Below are positions 1 through 7,568 of a DNA stretch of 64,000 bases, piece by piece. The position numbers were made by a program, and so were the translations under genes. The stretch covers positions 162,798 through 226,797 of the forward strand of contig JAOESH010000001.1 of assembly GCA_028382005.1 (NCBI GenBank), written 5' to 3'. The notes under the pieces were generated by a model. The model ran no database searches. It was not told the origin of the DNA and worked only from the letters and a program-made list of their open reading frames with translations. Every line of letters begins with the position of its first letter. The first letter of the stretch is position 1. Origin of the DNA: Pseudomonadota bacterium. GTDB lineage: Bacteria > Pseudomonadota > Alphaproteobacteria > Puniceispirillales > Marisalimonadaceae.

Positions 1-2035
1 AAACCTTTTTAATGTCACTAACTCCCGTATCTACATCAATTTCCATAACAACCACATAAGCACCATTTGGATATGTCATATTTGGAGGATCATAATAACT
101 AACAGCTTCTAAACCGGGTTCAACGCCAGGGATAGCCTGATTATAAGAAGCAAATGCGATCTCTTTCATGGTTTTAAACTTTTCAGGTGCACCTTTGACT
201 GAAAATCTATCAACATCCCATTCTACATCATCGTCATGAACTTCTAATAAATAAGCAGCAATCATTTGTGCCTTTGCTCTTATTTTTCTACCAGCCATTG
301 CAGTTGCTGCCCCGGCCACTGGTGTAGAACGAGATCCATAAGTTCCTAATCCATAAGGAGCAGTATCCGTGTCACCCTCTTCTAGTGTAATGTCGGATGC
401 AGGAATACCAATTTCAGATGCTAAAATTTGAGCAAATGTTGTGGCATGACCTTGACCTTGTGAAATAGTTCCTAATCTTGCTATAGCTGACCCCGTTGGA
501 TGTATTCTTATTTCACAAGCATCAAACATACCTAAGCCAAGAATATCACAATTTTTTACAGGACCAGCTCCTACTATTTCTGTAAAGTGACTAAGACCAA
601 TACCCATCAACTTTCTTGATTTACCGTCTTTAAATAATTGAAGTTGTTTTTTTTGATCTTCTCTTAGTTGTCTATAATTAACGGCTTCAAGAGCTTTGTC
701 CCAAGCTCGATGATAATCACCCGAATCATACTCCCAGCCAAGAGCCGAAGTATATGGGAATTGCTCTTTTTTAATGAAGTTTTTCGATCGAAGCTCAGCG
801 GAGTCTATTCCCAATTTTAACGCAAGAACTTCTATCATTCTTTCTATAAAATATGAGGCTTCTGTTACTCTAAAAGAGCATCTGTATGCAACGCCGCCAG
901 GGGCTTTGTTAGTATAAACACCATCGACAGCTAAATAAGCAACAGGAATGTCATATGAACCAGTACAAATATTCATAAAACCAGCTGGGAACTTAGTAGG
1001 ATCTGCGCATGCATCAAATGCACCATGATCAGCTGTTGTGTGACACCATAACCCAGTAATTTTTCCATCCTTGGTTGCTGATATCTTACCACGCATCCAA
1101 TAATCTCTTGCAAAAGCTGTGGCCATTAAGTTGTCCATTCTATCTTCCACCCACTTAATTGGAACTCCTGTTACAATTGAAGCTACAATTGAACAAATGT
1201 AACCAGGATAAACGCCAACTTTATTTCCAAATCCTCCACCAATGTCTGGAGAAATAATTCTAATATTATGTTCTGGAATATTTGAAATTAACGAAGCAAC
1301 AGTCCTTACTGCGTGTGGTGCTTGAAAAGTACCCCAAACCGTAAGTTTTCCGTTAACTTTATCCATTGAAGCAACACAACCACAAGTTTCAAGAGGACAA
1401 GGATGAGTTCTGTGATAATAAACCATTTCATCCGCAACAACTTCTGCTTCATCTATAACTTTATTAGTTTCTTCCTTTTCACCTGCCTCCCAGGTAAATA
1501 TGTGATTCGGATGTCTTCTTGCACCATGAGCCCCCTCTTTCTGATCAGCAATATCTTCTCTTAAAATAGGTGCATCTTTCAGTTCCGCCTTAAAAGGGTC
1601 AGTTACTACCGGTAACTCATCGTATTCAACTTTTACCATAGATACACCGTCAGCTACAGCATACCTATCATCTCCAACAACAAAAGCCACTTCTTGTCCT
1701 TGGAAGAGAACCTTACCATCTGCGAGAACCATTTGCTTATCACCGGCCAATGTTGGCATCCAGTGTAAACCCAAAGGTCTTAAATCATCTGCAGTTAAAA
1801 CAGCATGCACACCAGGTAATGCTAAAGCAGCGCTCGTATCTATATTTTTTACTCTAGCATGAGCTAGTGGAGATCGTACGAAATCACCGAATAACATACC
1901 TTTAAGTTTAATGTCATCTACATAATTGCCCTTACCTTGGGTAAAACGAGCATCTTCGACTCGCTTTCTTGAAGTTCCCAGTCCACTTAAAGCACTTTTT
2001 CTTTCTTCACTTGATGGTGTTTTTACGTCATCCAT
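1..2035 (-). CDS. coxL: Aerobic carbon monoxide dehydrogenase large subunit, form I (partial, C-terminus beyond window)
   Basis: Molybdopterin-binding catalytic subunit of the Mo-Cu CO dehydrogenase, which oxidises CO to CO2 and passes electrons through CoxS and CoxM to the respiratory chain. I translated the open frame from the ATG at 2035 to the window edge: 678 codons, about 130 short of a typical CoxL of ~800, so the C-terminal catalytic glutamate is not visible. Seen: GGGFGNK at residues 266-272, AYRCSFR at 383-389 (Cys386 would carry the Cu-S bridge), and SQGQGH at 525-530. AYxCSFR is the family marker that separates form I, the genuine CO oxidisers, from the AYRGAGR form II proteins. 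The start overlaps the coxS stop by one base (TAATG), implying translational coupling. Upstream order coxM-coxS-coxL also matches form I operons. Confidence 0.95.
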   Translation of the reverse strand, partial: MDDVKTPSSEERKSALSGLGTSRKRVEDARFTQGKGNYVDDIKLKGMLFGDFVRSPLAHARVKNIDTSAALALPGVHAVLTADDLRPLGLHWMPTLAGDKQMVLADGKVLFQGQEVAFVVGDDRYAVADGVSMVKVEYDELPVVTDPFKAELKDAPILREDIADQKEGAHGARRHPNHIFTWEAGEKEETNKVIDEAEVVADEMVYYHRTHPCPLETCGCVASMDKVNGKLTVWGTFQAPHAVRTVASLISNIPEHNIRIISPDIGGGFGNKVGVYPGYICSIVASIVTGVPIKWVEDRMDNLMATAFARDYWMRGKISATKDGKITGLWCHTTADHGAFDACADPTKFPAGFMNICTGSYDIPVAYLAVDGVYTNKAPGGVAYRCSFRVTEASYFIERMIEVLALKLGIDSAELRSKNFIKKEQFPYTSALGWEYDSGDYHRAWDKALEAVNYRQLREDQKKQLQLFKDGKSRKLMGIGLSHFTEIVGAGPVKNCDILGLGMFDACEIRIHPTGSAIARLGTISQGQGHATTFAQILASEIGIPASDITLEEGDTDTAPYGLGTYGSRSTPVAGAATAMAGRKIRAKAQMIAAYLLEVHDDDVEWDVDRFSVKGAPEKFKTMKEIAFASYNQAIPGVEPGLEAVSYYDPPNMTYPNGAYVVVMEIDVDTGVSDIKKV

Positions 2036-2538
2036 TATGCAATTTCCTTTTTATTAACTTTTTCTTCATCTCTAATTTTACTAGCAGCTGCCATTATTGA
2101 TTTTACTATATTTTGATAACCTGTACATCTGCATAGGTTTCCAGAAATTCCAAATCGAACTTCATCTTCAGTAGGATCTGGATTTTCTTGCAAAAACCTA
2201 TATGACCTCATTATCATCCCAGGAGTACAATATCCGCATTGTAGACCGTGATGCTCCTTAAACATTTCTTGGAGTGCATGCAGTTTATCAGGTGAACCAA
2301 TACCTTCGACAGTTAAAATATCAGCTCCTTCAGCCTGTGGAGTAAAAACTGTACAAGACTTGACTGATTTTCCGTTCATATCAATAGTGCATGCACCGCA
2401 ATGAGATGATGAACAGCCAATGTGAGCTCCAGTATATTCTAAATGTTCTCTTAATGCATGAACCAAAAGGGTTCTTGGCTCTACTGTTAAATTTTCTTCT
2501 TTTCCATTTACTTTCATGGAAACATTAATTTTTTCCAT
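2035..2538 (-). CDS. coxS: Aerobic carbon monoxide dehydrogenase small (2Fe-2S) subunit
   Basis: Iron-sulfur subunit that carries electrons from the CoxL molybdenum centre to the FAD of CoxM. It has 167 residues, the usual size. A plant-type ferredoxin domain supplies Cys42, Cys47, Cys50 and Cys62 ([10 protein letters not shown]...SC). A C-terminal helical domain supplies Cys101, Cys104, Cys136 and Cys138 (CGYCTPGM and NLCRCTG), the two [2Fe-2S] clusters of the xanthine oxidase family. The gene sits between coxM, 15 bases upstream, and coxL, overlapping by one base. No signal peptide is visible, so the enzyme is expected on the cytoplasmic side. Confidence 0.95.
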   Translation of the reverse strand: MEKINVSMKVNGKEENLTVEPRTLLVHALREHLEYTGAHIGCSSSHCGACTIDMNGKSVKSCTVFTPQAEGADILTVEGIGSPDKLHALQEMFKEHHGLQCGYCTPGMIMRSYRFLQENPDPTEDEVRFGISGNLCRCTGYQNIVKSIMAAASKIRDEEKVNKKEIA

Positions 2539-2553
2539 TTAATCCTCCTAGAT

Positions 2554-3408
2554 TTAAACTCTTTCAATAGCTCTTTTCAGAGCTTTTTTAATTACTATAC
2601 CTGCAACATATTTTTTAAATTCAACTGGACCTCTTTGGTCTGCAACTGGATCAGATTGATCGACACAAGTTTTAGTGACTCGATCTAACAAATCATTATC
2701 TATTTCTTTTCCAACAATCATATCAACTGCTTTGTTACAATATACCGGTGTGTCTGACAAATTAGTAAGAGCAATTGAGGCACTAGAGCATTTATTATTT
2801 TCGACTTTTATAATTACACCTGCAGCTGCAGTTGCATAATCTCCAATTTTTCTTTTTTGCTTTTCGTAAGCATATCCACCAGATGGAGATTCAAATGAAA
2901 TTGACAGTAAAATTTCATCATCTTCTCTTGAAGTAAAATATGCACCTTCATAAAAATCTCTTGCTTTAACTTCACGACTTCCATTCGTTCCACTTAATTT
3001 ATAAGTAGCATCTAAGAGTTGCATCAACCCTGGCATGTCATTAGCTGGATCACCATTTGCTACATTACCACCTATTGTACCTAAATTTCTAACTTGCGGA
3101 TCTGCTATTTGCAAAGAAGCTTCTCTAATAATCGGGGCTTTTTGAAATAATTCTTCATTATTTATCAATTCAACTTGCGTAGTCATTGCACCAATTGATA
3201 TTTCATCGCCTGTTATATTAATTCCTTTAATTTCATCAATACCAGACAAATCTATTAGATGCTTAATGTCTGTAAGTCTTTGCTTCATAATAGGGATCAA
3301 ACTATGACCTCCAGCTATTACTCTAGCTTCTTCTCCAAAATCTTTCATAAGCGATACGGCTTTAGAAATATTGTCTGGTTTATAGAACTTAAAAGCACTT
3401 GGTATCAT
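2554..3408 (-). CDS. coxM: Aerobic carbon monoxide dehydrogenase medium (FAD-binding) subunit
   Basis: Flavoprotein subunit of CO dehydrogenase. FAD-binding motifs AGGHS (about residues 32-36 from the chosen start) and TIGGN (about 111-115) are present. The C-terminal third matches the CO dehydrogenase flavoprotein domain. Two in-frame ATGs exist, at 3420 and 3408. I prefer 3408 (284 residues), because the resulting MIPSAFKFYKP resembles known CoxM N-termini and a G-run lies just upstream as a possible ribosome site. The longer form has 288 residues. It is the first gene of coxMSL. The promoter should lie in the 540-base AT-rich stretch to its right, where a 22-bp palindrome is found at 3571-3592. 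Confidence 0.93.
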   Translation of the reverse strand: MIPSAFKFYKPDNISKAVSLMKDFGEEARVIAGGHSLIPIMKQRLTDIKHLIDLSGIDEIKGINITGDEISIGAMTTQVELINNEELFQKAPIIREASLQIADPQVRNLGTIGGNVANGDPANDMPGLMQLLDATYKLSGTNGSREVKARDFYEGAYFTSREDDEILLSISFESPSGGYAYEKQKRKIGDYATAAAGVIIKVENNKCSSASIALTNLSDTPVYCNKAVDMIVGKEIDNDLLDRVTKTCVDQSDPVADQRGPVEFKKYVAGIVIKKALKRAIERV

Positions 3409-3570
3409 TTGGCCCCCCATAAATGAAAATTAAACTAGAATCATTCCAAAGTAGATGTTGATATATTTATTTTAAATATTCAATATTTATTTTAAAAAAA
3501 ATCTTCACATATTAAGTATACTTAATTATTTCAATATTTATTCTCGAAATATTTACTATTTAAATACATG

Positions 3571-3592
3571 TTTAGATATAATTATATCTAAA
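3571..3592. promoter_or_regulatory. 22-bp perfect palindrome upstream of coxMSL, candidate operator
   Basis: The arm TTTAGATATAA is followed immediately by its exact reverse complement, checked base by base over 11 pairs. It lies 163 bases upstream of the preferred coxM start. A symmetric site suits a dimeric regulator of CO oxidation, but no known regulator motif was recognised. Only one of the 11 pairs is G:C, so chance in AT-rich DNA is not excluded. Confidence 0.35.
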
Positions 3593-3739
3593 TTATGAAT
3601 CGAAAATCATACAAACTTTTATGAAATATTCGTTTATTTTAAATATTATACTGGAGGGAAGGGGATTTGTCGCTGCAACAGATAATTACCTATTAAGTCA
3701 TTGTTTTATATAAACTATTACAATTACTGATATTTATAA

Positions 3740-3775
3740 ATAGTTTCCAAAATAGTGTCCATTGTAGTGCTGTTT
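3740..3775. repeat. Three approximate 12-nt direct repeats
   Basis: Units ATAGTTTCCAAA, ATAGTGTCCATT and GTAGTGCTGTTT lie head to tail at 3740, 3752 and 3764. The first two agree at 9 of 12 positions. The third keeps TAGTG in phase with the second and is more divergent. A spacing near one helical turn would put copies on one face of the DNA, as at regulator or recombinase arm sites. Function unknown. Confidence 0.35.
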
Positions 3776-3804
3776 ATACAATATTATAAGGGTAGGGAGG
3801 ACCC

Positions 3805-3966
3805 ATGCCTATCATAGGTTATATACTCAAGCTCTTATACAAATTAGGGAATTTATTTAATAAGAGTTATGATGTCTTCAACTGCAAGTTGAAATTATTT
3901 AATTTTAATAACCAATTTTTTTTTTCATTTAAGCTATACTACAAATCTTACATTATCTTATTTTAA
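3805..3966 (+). CDS. Doubtful small ORF (53 codons) with a good ribosome binding site
   Basis: An ATG at 3805 sits four bases after GGGAGG and reads 53 codons to TAA at 3964-3966. It overlaps the 3' end of the polysaccharide lyase gene on the other strand by four bases. The first dozen residues (MPIIGYILKLLYK) look plausible. The remainder is rich in Phe, Asn, Lys, Leu and Tyr, typical of translated AT-rich non-coding DNA. The same bases also form hairpins (CTCTTAT at 3832-3838 with ATAAGAG at 3860-3866, and a stem at 3877-3893), so an untranslated RNA is an alternative. Unrecognised. More likely spurious than real. Confidence 0.2.
   Translation: MPIIGYILKLLYKLGNLFNKSYDVFNCKLKLFNFNNQFFFSFKLYYKSYIILF
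3877..3893 (+). terminator. Short hairpin, possible weak terminator
   Basis: TTCAACT, loop GCA, then AGTTGAA: a perfect 7-bp stem. It is followed by a T-rich but interrupted run and, about 20 bases further on, by ten consecutive T. It could end a rightward transcript starting near 3650-3790. Without a contiguous U-tract the call is weak. Confidence 0.25.
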
Positions 3967-4931
3967 TTTTGTGATTTTTTATAGGCTGGTTTATTTAAAG
4001 TTTTTAAATCATAAGGTTGAAGTTTTTTTGTGCCTTTCCAATTAAACGGTCGGTATAATTTATACACTTTAACTTCTTGTGATAACAATTCTTCGCATCT
4101 TTTATTATCATTTAGTAATTTTTGGCAGTTTGTTTCTCCTCTAACACCATCAAAATAAATAACTCTTTTTTTATGTTTAGATTCATTAAACGCTTTTCTA
4201 TAACGGTCTAAACCAGAAGAATACATACCAAACCTTAAATTTAATTCTTTTTTAGATTTATAGTTAGCTACACCTTTATAATCAATTTTCATTTTTCCAT
4301 CTATCCAAACTTTCATAAATCCTTTATCTTTATCCGGATGCCAATTAGTGTTGAATAAAATTTCAGTCCACTGCTCTCTCATATCTTTATCATACTTTAA
4401 ATGATAAAATGCATCTGGAAGAAATGTATCCCCATTCATATCAAAATATAATCCTCCATGATGATAACGAAACATTATAATAACTCTTGACGGTTTCTTT
4501 CTTTTCCATTGAATTATAGAAGTTTGTGAGGGTGCTAAAATATTATGTTCTTTAGGTATAAAAACAAAAAACCTATACCATTTTTCTTTTTTCCACTGTT
4601 CATCATCAGGTTTGCCGAATTGATTGCTCTTCCATGAATAATAAAGCTCAGACCTTTCTCTTTCATTCTCACAGTCACTCCATTTTGGTTCCTGGCCACA
4701 TTCACCATTGTTCACTTCAAACCTAAATGACTTATCTCCAACTATAGATTTATCACTAAGGGAAACTGAGTTGATTGCATGAGGAGCGTTTAAATGATGA
4801 AACCCTTTCAAATAAAGTTTTCCATCGTTATCAGCTTTAGATTCTTTTTGTAATTCAGATATTTTAGCTCCATCAGCAAAAGCATTGAATGTTAAAAATA
4901 AGGATAGAATTATAAAAATGACTTTTATCAA
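3963..4931 (-). CDS. Secreted polysaccharide lyase (heparin lyase I / alginate lyase-like fold)
   Basis: A 322-residue exported protein likely to cleave acidic polysaccharide by beta-elimination in the periplasm or outside the cell. A signal peptide covers about residues 1-19 (hydrophobic core IIFILSLFLTFNA-like, cleavage after AFA). The mature part resembles the beta-jelly-roll polysaccharide lyase family (Pfam PF14099). Recognisable pieces are the FRFEVNNG strand, the ERSELYYSW stretch, WYRFFVFIP, a central QWKRKK, and the late motifs KVWIDGK, LRFGMYSSG and YFDGVRG. The substrate (alginate, glucuronan or glycosaminoglycan) cannot be told from sequence. It stands alone between the cox region and the tRNA, with no SusCD-like or sugar-use partner beside it. 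The family call is by motif memory, not a search. Confidence 0.75.
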   Translation of the reverse strand: MIKVIFIILSLFLTFNAFADGAKISELQKESKADNDGKLYLKGFHHLNAPHAINSVSLSDKSIVGDKSFRFEVNNGECGQEPKWSDCENERERSELYYSWKSNQFGKPDDEQWKKEKWYRFFVFIPKEHNILAPSQTSIIQWKRKKPSRVIIMFRYHHGGLYFDMNGDTFLPDAFYHLKYDKDMREQWTEILFNTNWHPDKDKGFMKVWIDGKMKIDYKGVANYKSKKELNLRFGMYSSGLDRYRKAFNESKHKKRVIYFDGVRGETNCQKLLNDNKRCEELLSQEVKVYKLYRPFNWKGTKKLQPYDLKTLNKPAYKKSQN

Positions 4932-5058
4932 TTTTTACTCCTAAATAAAGTTGCAAATATAACAAACAGAATAATTTAATTAATATGTTAAATAGTCAAA
5001 AAAACTAATTTTTAATAAGCTTACATTACGTATTATTTTTATTTTGACTAATAAAATT

Positions 5059-5143
5059 TGGTAGGGATACCCGGAATCGAACCGGGAAGCCTTGCGGCAC
5101 TGGTTTTTGAGACCAGCGTGTTTACCTATTTCACCATATCCCC
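5059..5143 (-). tRNA. tRNA-Leu (anticodon CAA)
   Basis: The minus strand folds as a class II tRNA. The acceptor GGGGATA at the 5' end pairs with TATCCCT (one G-T pair), followed by discriminator A and an encoded CCA at 5061-5059. The anticodon stem CTGGT/ACCAG encloses the loop CTCAAAA, giving anticodon CAA for the UUG codon. A long variable arm (TGCCGCAAGGCTT region) is diagnostic of Leu. The T-arm has GGTTCGAATCC. It flanks the lyase and cox region, which might therefore be a variable locus, but no attachment repeat was seen. Confidence 0.97.
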
Positions 5144-5248
5144 ATAAAGAAAAATTATAATTGTACTAATTTTTAGTAACATATATATCAATGTTAATAA
5201 ATTGGAAGTTAATTATAAATGATATTTAAAAAGATTTTCTGATAACAA

Positions 5249-5857
5249 ATGAAAAAAATAAGCTTTAAAATTTTTGAAAAAAAAATAAGTGCTTTGATTG
5301 AGAAAGCTCAATCTAATGCAGTAAAGCCTTTAGCTGATAAAGTTTTAGGTTTTATATCTATGATTGAATCTATAGTTTTTCCTATACCTGTAGACCCTTT
5401 TTTAGCTGGTTTAACTTTAGCAGCTCCACAAAAAGCAATGAGGTTTGCTTTGATTTGTACAGTTGGTTCAGTTTTAGGGGGTGTTATTGGCTGGTTATTA
5501 GGTTATTTAGTAGGACCATCAATTGAAAGCTTAATATTAAATATTCCTTGGTTTACTCAAGAAAAATTTGATTCTGTAAAAGAAGCATACAACGAAAATG
5601 GAATGTTAATTATATTCATTGGAGCATTTACGCCCTTACCTTATAAAATAATAACATTAACAAGTGGCATGGCTGAGGTAAATCTAATAGCTTTCATATT
5701 GATCTCAGCAATTGGAAGAGGTATTCGTTTTTTTATAGTTGCATATTTAATAAAATTTTTTGGTAACCCTGCAATAATTTATTTAAAAAATAATATGCTT
5801 GTCGCTTCATCTATTTTAGGCATAGCAATTATAATGATTTCATTTTATATTTTTTAA
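5249..5857 (+). CDS. DedA/YqaA-family membrane protein
   Basis: A 202-residue inner-membrane protein of the VTT/DedA superfamily, a group linked to undecaprenyl-phosphate or phospholipid flipping. After a charged ~45-residue N-terminus there are hydrophobic segments near 45-75, 80-100, 115-135, 145-170 and 180-200. The re-entrant-loop hallmarks are ESIVFPIPVDPFL and, later, FIGAFTPLPYKIITLTSG, with the conserved Gly and Pro of the YqaA branch. Its stop abuts the dsbB start with no gap, and dsbB overlaps coq7, so the three form one plus-strand operon. The exact substrate is not inferable. Confidence 0.85.
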   Translation: MKKISFKIFEKKISALIEKAQSNAVKPLADKVLGFISMIESIVFPIPVDPFLAGLTLAAPQKAMRFALICTVGSVLGGVIGWLLGYLVGPSIESLILNIPWFTQEKFDSVKEAYNENGMLIIFIGAFTPLPYKIITLTSGMAEVNLIAFILISAIGRGIRFFIVAYLIKFFGNPAIIYLKNNMLVASSILGIAIIMISFYIF

Positions 5858-6385
5858 ATGTTTAAAAATATCATTTCCAATTTCTTCCAATTAGACAAAT
5901 TCAAAAAATTAGATTTAATCCTAAAACTGTCTTTTCTTGTTTCCTCTATAATGCTCGTTTCAGCGTTTTATCTTGAACACTTCCACGGGGCATTACCTTG
6001 TGATTTATGTATTACTCAAAGATGGTTTCATGCATTAATTATAACTTACAGCTTAATTTTAATAATTTTTGTTAAAACAAAATTAATACCAATTAAATTA
6101 ATTATTTTAGGACTTTCAATTGTTTGGCTCATAAGTTCAGTTGCTGGCACTTACCACTTTGGTATTGAAATGAAATTTTGGAAAGGGCCAGAAGAATGTT
6201 CATCAAATATTGATTTTTCAAAAGATTTACTTACATTTTTGTTGAATAAATCTACTATTAAATGTGATGAAGTAATGTTCACACTATTTGGATTATCTCT
6301 GGCAGCTTGGAACGGTCTACTATCGTTCGGAATGTTTTTGTTAATGAATGTCATTTTAATAAGAAGAAGGTTTTATAACGTATGA
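5858..6385 (+). CDS. dsbB: Disulfide bond formation protein B (DsbB)
   Basis: Inner-membrane quinone reductase that reoxidises periplasmic DsbA. The 175 residues have about four membrane segments. The first periplasmic loop carries Cys48-Asp-Leu-Cys51 followed by the conserved Gln-Arg-Trp (TQRWFH). The second loop carries Cys113 and Cys135, spaced as in DsbB. The gene starts directly after the YqaA stop and overlaps coq7 by four bases (ATGA). Pairing with coq7 makes sense because DsbB passes electrons to ubiquinone. Confidence 0.93.
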   Translation: MFKNIISNFFQLDKFKKLDLILKLSFLVSSIMLVSAFYLEHFHGALPCDLCITQRWFHALIITYSLILIIFVKTKLIPIKLIILGLSIVWLISSVAGTYHFGIEMKFWKGPEECSSNIDFSKDLLTFLLNKSTIKCDEVMFTLFGLSLAAWNGLLSFGMFLLMNVILIRRRFYNV

Positions 6386-6906
6386 TTAAGGAAACAAGTA
6401 AAAACAAAATTGATTCTATTCTTAGAGTGGACCATGCAGGTGAAACAGCTGCTGCTAAAATATATGATGGTCAATTAGCAGTACTCAAAAATACACCTGT
6501 TGGCCCAACAATTCAACATATGAAAGACCAAGAAGAAGAACATTTAGATACGTTTAATAGGCTTTTAGTAGAAAATGATACTAGACCAACTGCTCTTCTT
6601 CCCTTGTGGAATGTTATGGGATACGGCCTGGGAGTGGCGAGCGCTCTTATGGGTGAGAAAGCAGCTATGGCATGTACTATAGCTGTTGAAGAAGTTATCG
6701 GAGAACATTACGCTAAACAGGCTGATACACTTGATAAAAATCATAGAGAACTAAAGTCTACATTAGAAAAATTTAGAGACGATGAATTAGATCATCTCGA
6801 AATAGGAGTTGAGCATGAAGGAGAAACTGCTCCTGGTTATGAAATTATGAAAACCATCGTCCAATTTGGCTGCAGAACAGCAATAAAAATATCTGAAAAA
6901 ATTTAG
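6382..6906 (+). CDS. coq7: Demethoxyubiquinone hydroxylase (COQ7/CAT5 family)
   Basis: Di-iron monooxygenase for the penultimate hydroxylation in ubiquinone biosynthesis. The 174 residues form the ferritin-like core with two ExxH pairs: RVDHAGETAAAKIY (Glu21), the EEEH at 51-54, AVEEVIGEHY near 101-110, and DDELDHLE near 133-140 (Glu135-x-x-His138). It overlaps dsbB by four bases at its start. It ends 15 bases from the convergent HNH gene with no visible terminator. The organism therefore uses ubiquinone and synthesises it aerobically. Confidence 0.95.
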   Translation: MIKETSKNKIDSILRVDHAGETAAAKIYDGQLAVLKNTPVGPTIQHMKDQEEEHLDTFNRLLVENDTRPTALLPLWNVMGYGLGVASALMGEKAAMACTIAVEEVIGEHYAKQADTLDKNHRELKSTLEKFRDDELDHLEIGVEHEGETAPGYEIMKTIVQFGCRTAIKISEKI

Positions 6907-6921
6907 TATTTACAACAATTA

Positions 6922-7485
6922 CTAACTAGAGTTTTCTAATTCTGTATCCCAATATAAAAAATCACGCCAAGACTGATGTAAGAAATTAGGTGGAAAATAC
7001 CTACCATTCTTTTTCAATAAATTAGTATTAGGAGCTTCTGGTCTAATCAACGGAAACATATTTATTTCCTTTGATTGCTTATTTCCCTTTTTGAAATTAC
7101 ACGGCCTACAAGCCGCTACAACATTATTCCAATTAGTTTTTCCACCTAACGATCTTGGGATAACATGATCAAAAGTTAGGTCGTGTGATTGTTTGGTTAA
7201 ACCACAATATTGACAGGAAAACCTATCTCTTAAAAATACATTAAACCTTGTAAAAACTGGTGACTTTTGATTTTTAATATATTGTTTTAAAGATATAACA
7301 CTAGGTATTTTCATTGAAAATCCTGGTGACCTGACCACTTCATCATATTCAGAGACAATGTTTACTCTATCAAGAAACACAGCTTTTACTGTATCTTGCC
7401 AGGACCAAAGTGATAATGGAAAATAGCTCAAAGGTTGATAGTCTGCATTTAAAACTAAAGTAGGTGAAAAAGAAGATGAAGTCAT
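6922..7485 (-). CDS. HNH endonuclease family protein
   Basis: Compact nuclease with a zinc-ribbon HNH fold. CQYC and CRPCN supply the metal-binding cysteines, and the HNH strand is DHVIPRSLGGKTNWNNVVAACRPCN, read in two overlapping parts: DHVIPRS then NWNNVVAAC. This type is widespread as a single chromosomal gene in Alphaproteobacteria. Its role is not established, and nothing beside it suggests restriction. The frame opens at a TTG at 7527. I prefer the ATG at 7485 (187 residues) because it has an AGGG just upstream and the conserved part begins shortly after. Confidence 0.85.
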   Translation of the reverse strand: MTSSSFSPTLVLNADYQPLSYFPLSLWSWQDTVKAVFLDRVNIVSEYDEVVRSPGFSMKIPSVISLKQYIKNQKSPVFTRFNVFLRDRFSCQYCGLTKQSHDLTFDHVIPRSLGGKTNWNNVVAACRPCNFKKGNKQSKEINMFPLIRPEAPNTNLLKKNGRYFPPNFLHQSWRDFLYWDTELENSS

Positions 7486-7568
7486 TAGGCCCTGAAAAGA
7501 ATTATTATTATTAGGTAAGCTTATCAATGTTTAATTTTTATTAAATAAAAAAATATTTTTAATAAATA

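Larger units (their letters stand above)
3421..3804. other. Non-coding region upstream of coxM
   Basis: This stretch holds no convincing long gene. The part next to coxM (3421-3640) is extremely AT-rich and contains the 22-bp palindrome at 3571-3592. From about 3650 the composition shifts, with purine-rich G-runs at 3652-3664 and 3790-3800 and three approximate 12-base direct repeats at 3740-3775. The minus-strand coxMSL promoter must lie here or further right. I recognise no known RNA family in it. Confidence 0.6.

Noticed and set aside
3765-3804. GTGCTGTTTA and GGGAGGACCC recall the SRP (4.5S) RNA core
   Set aside because: The invariant GGAAGCAGCC-type loop region is missing, so it is not SRP RNA.
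5059-5143. Search for an attachment-site duplicate of the tRNA-Leu 3' end
   Set aside because: No second copy of the tRNA 3' segment was noticed in the neighbouring DNA, so an integrated element is not supported.
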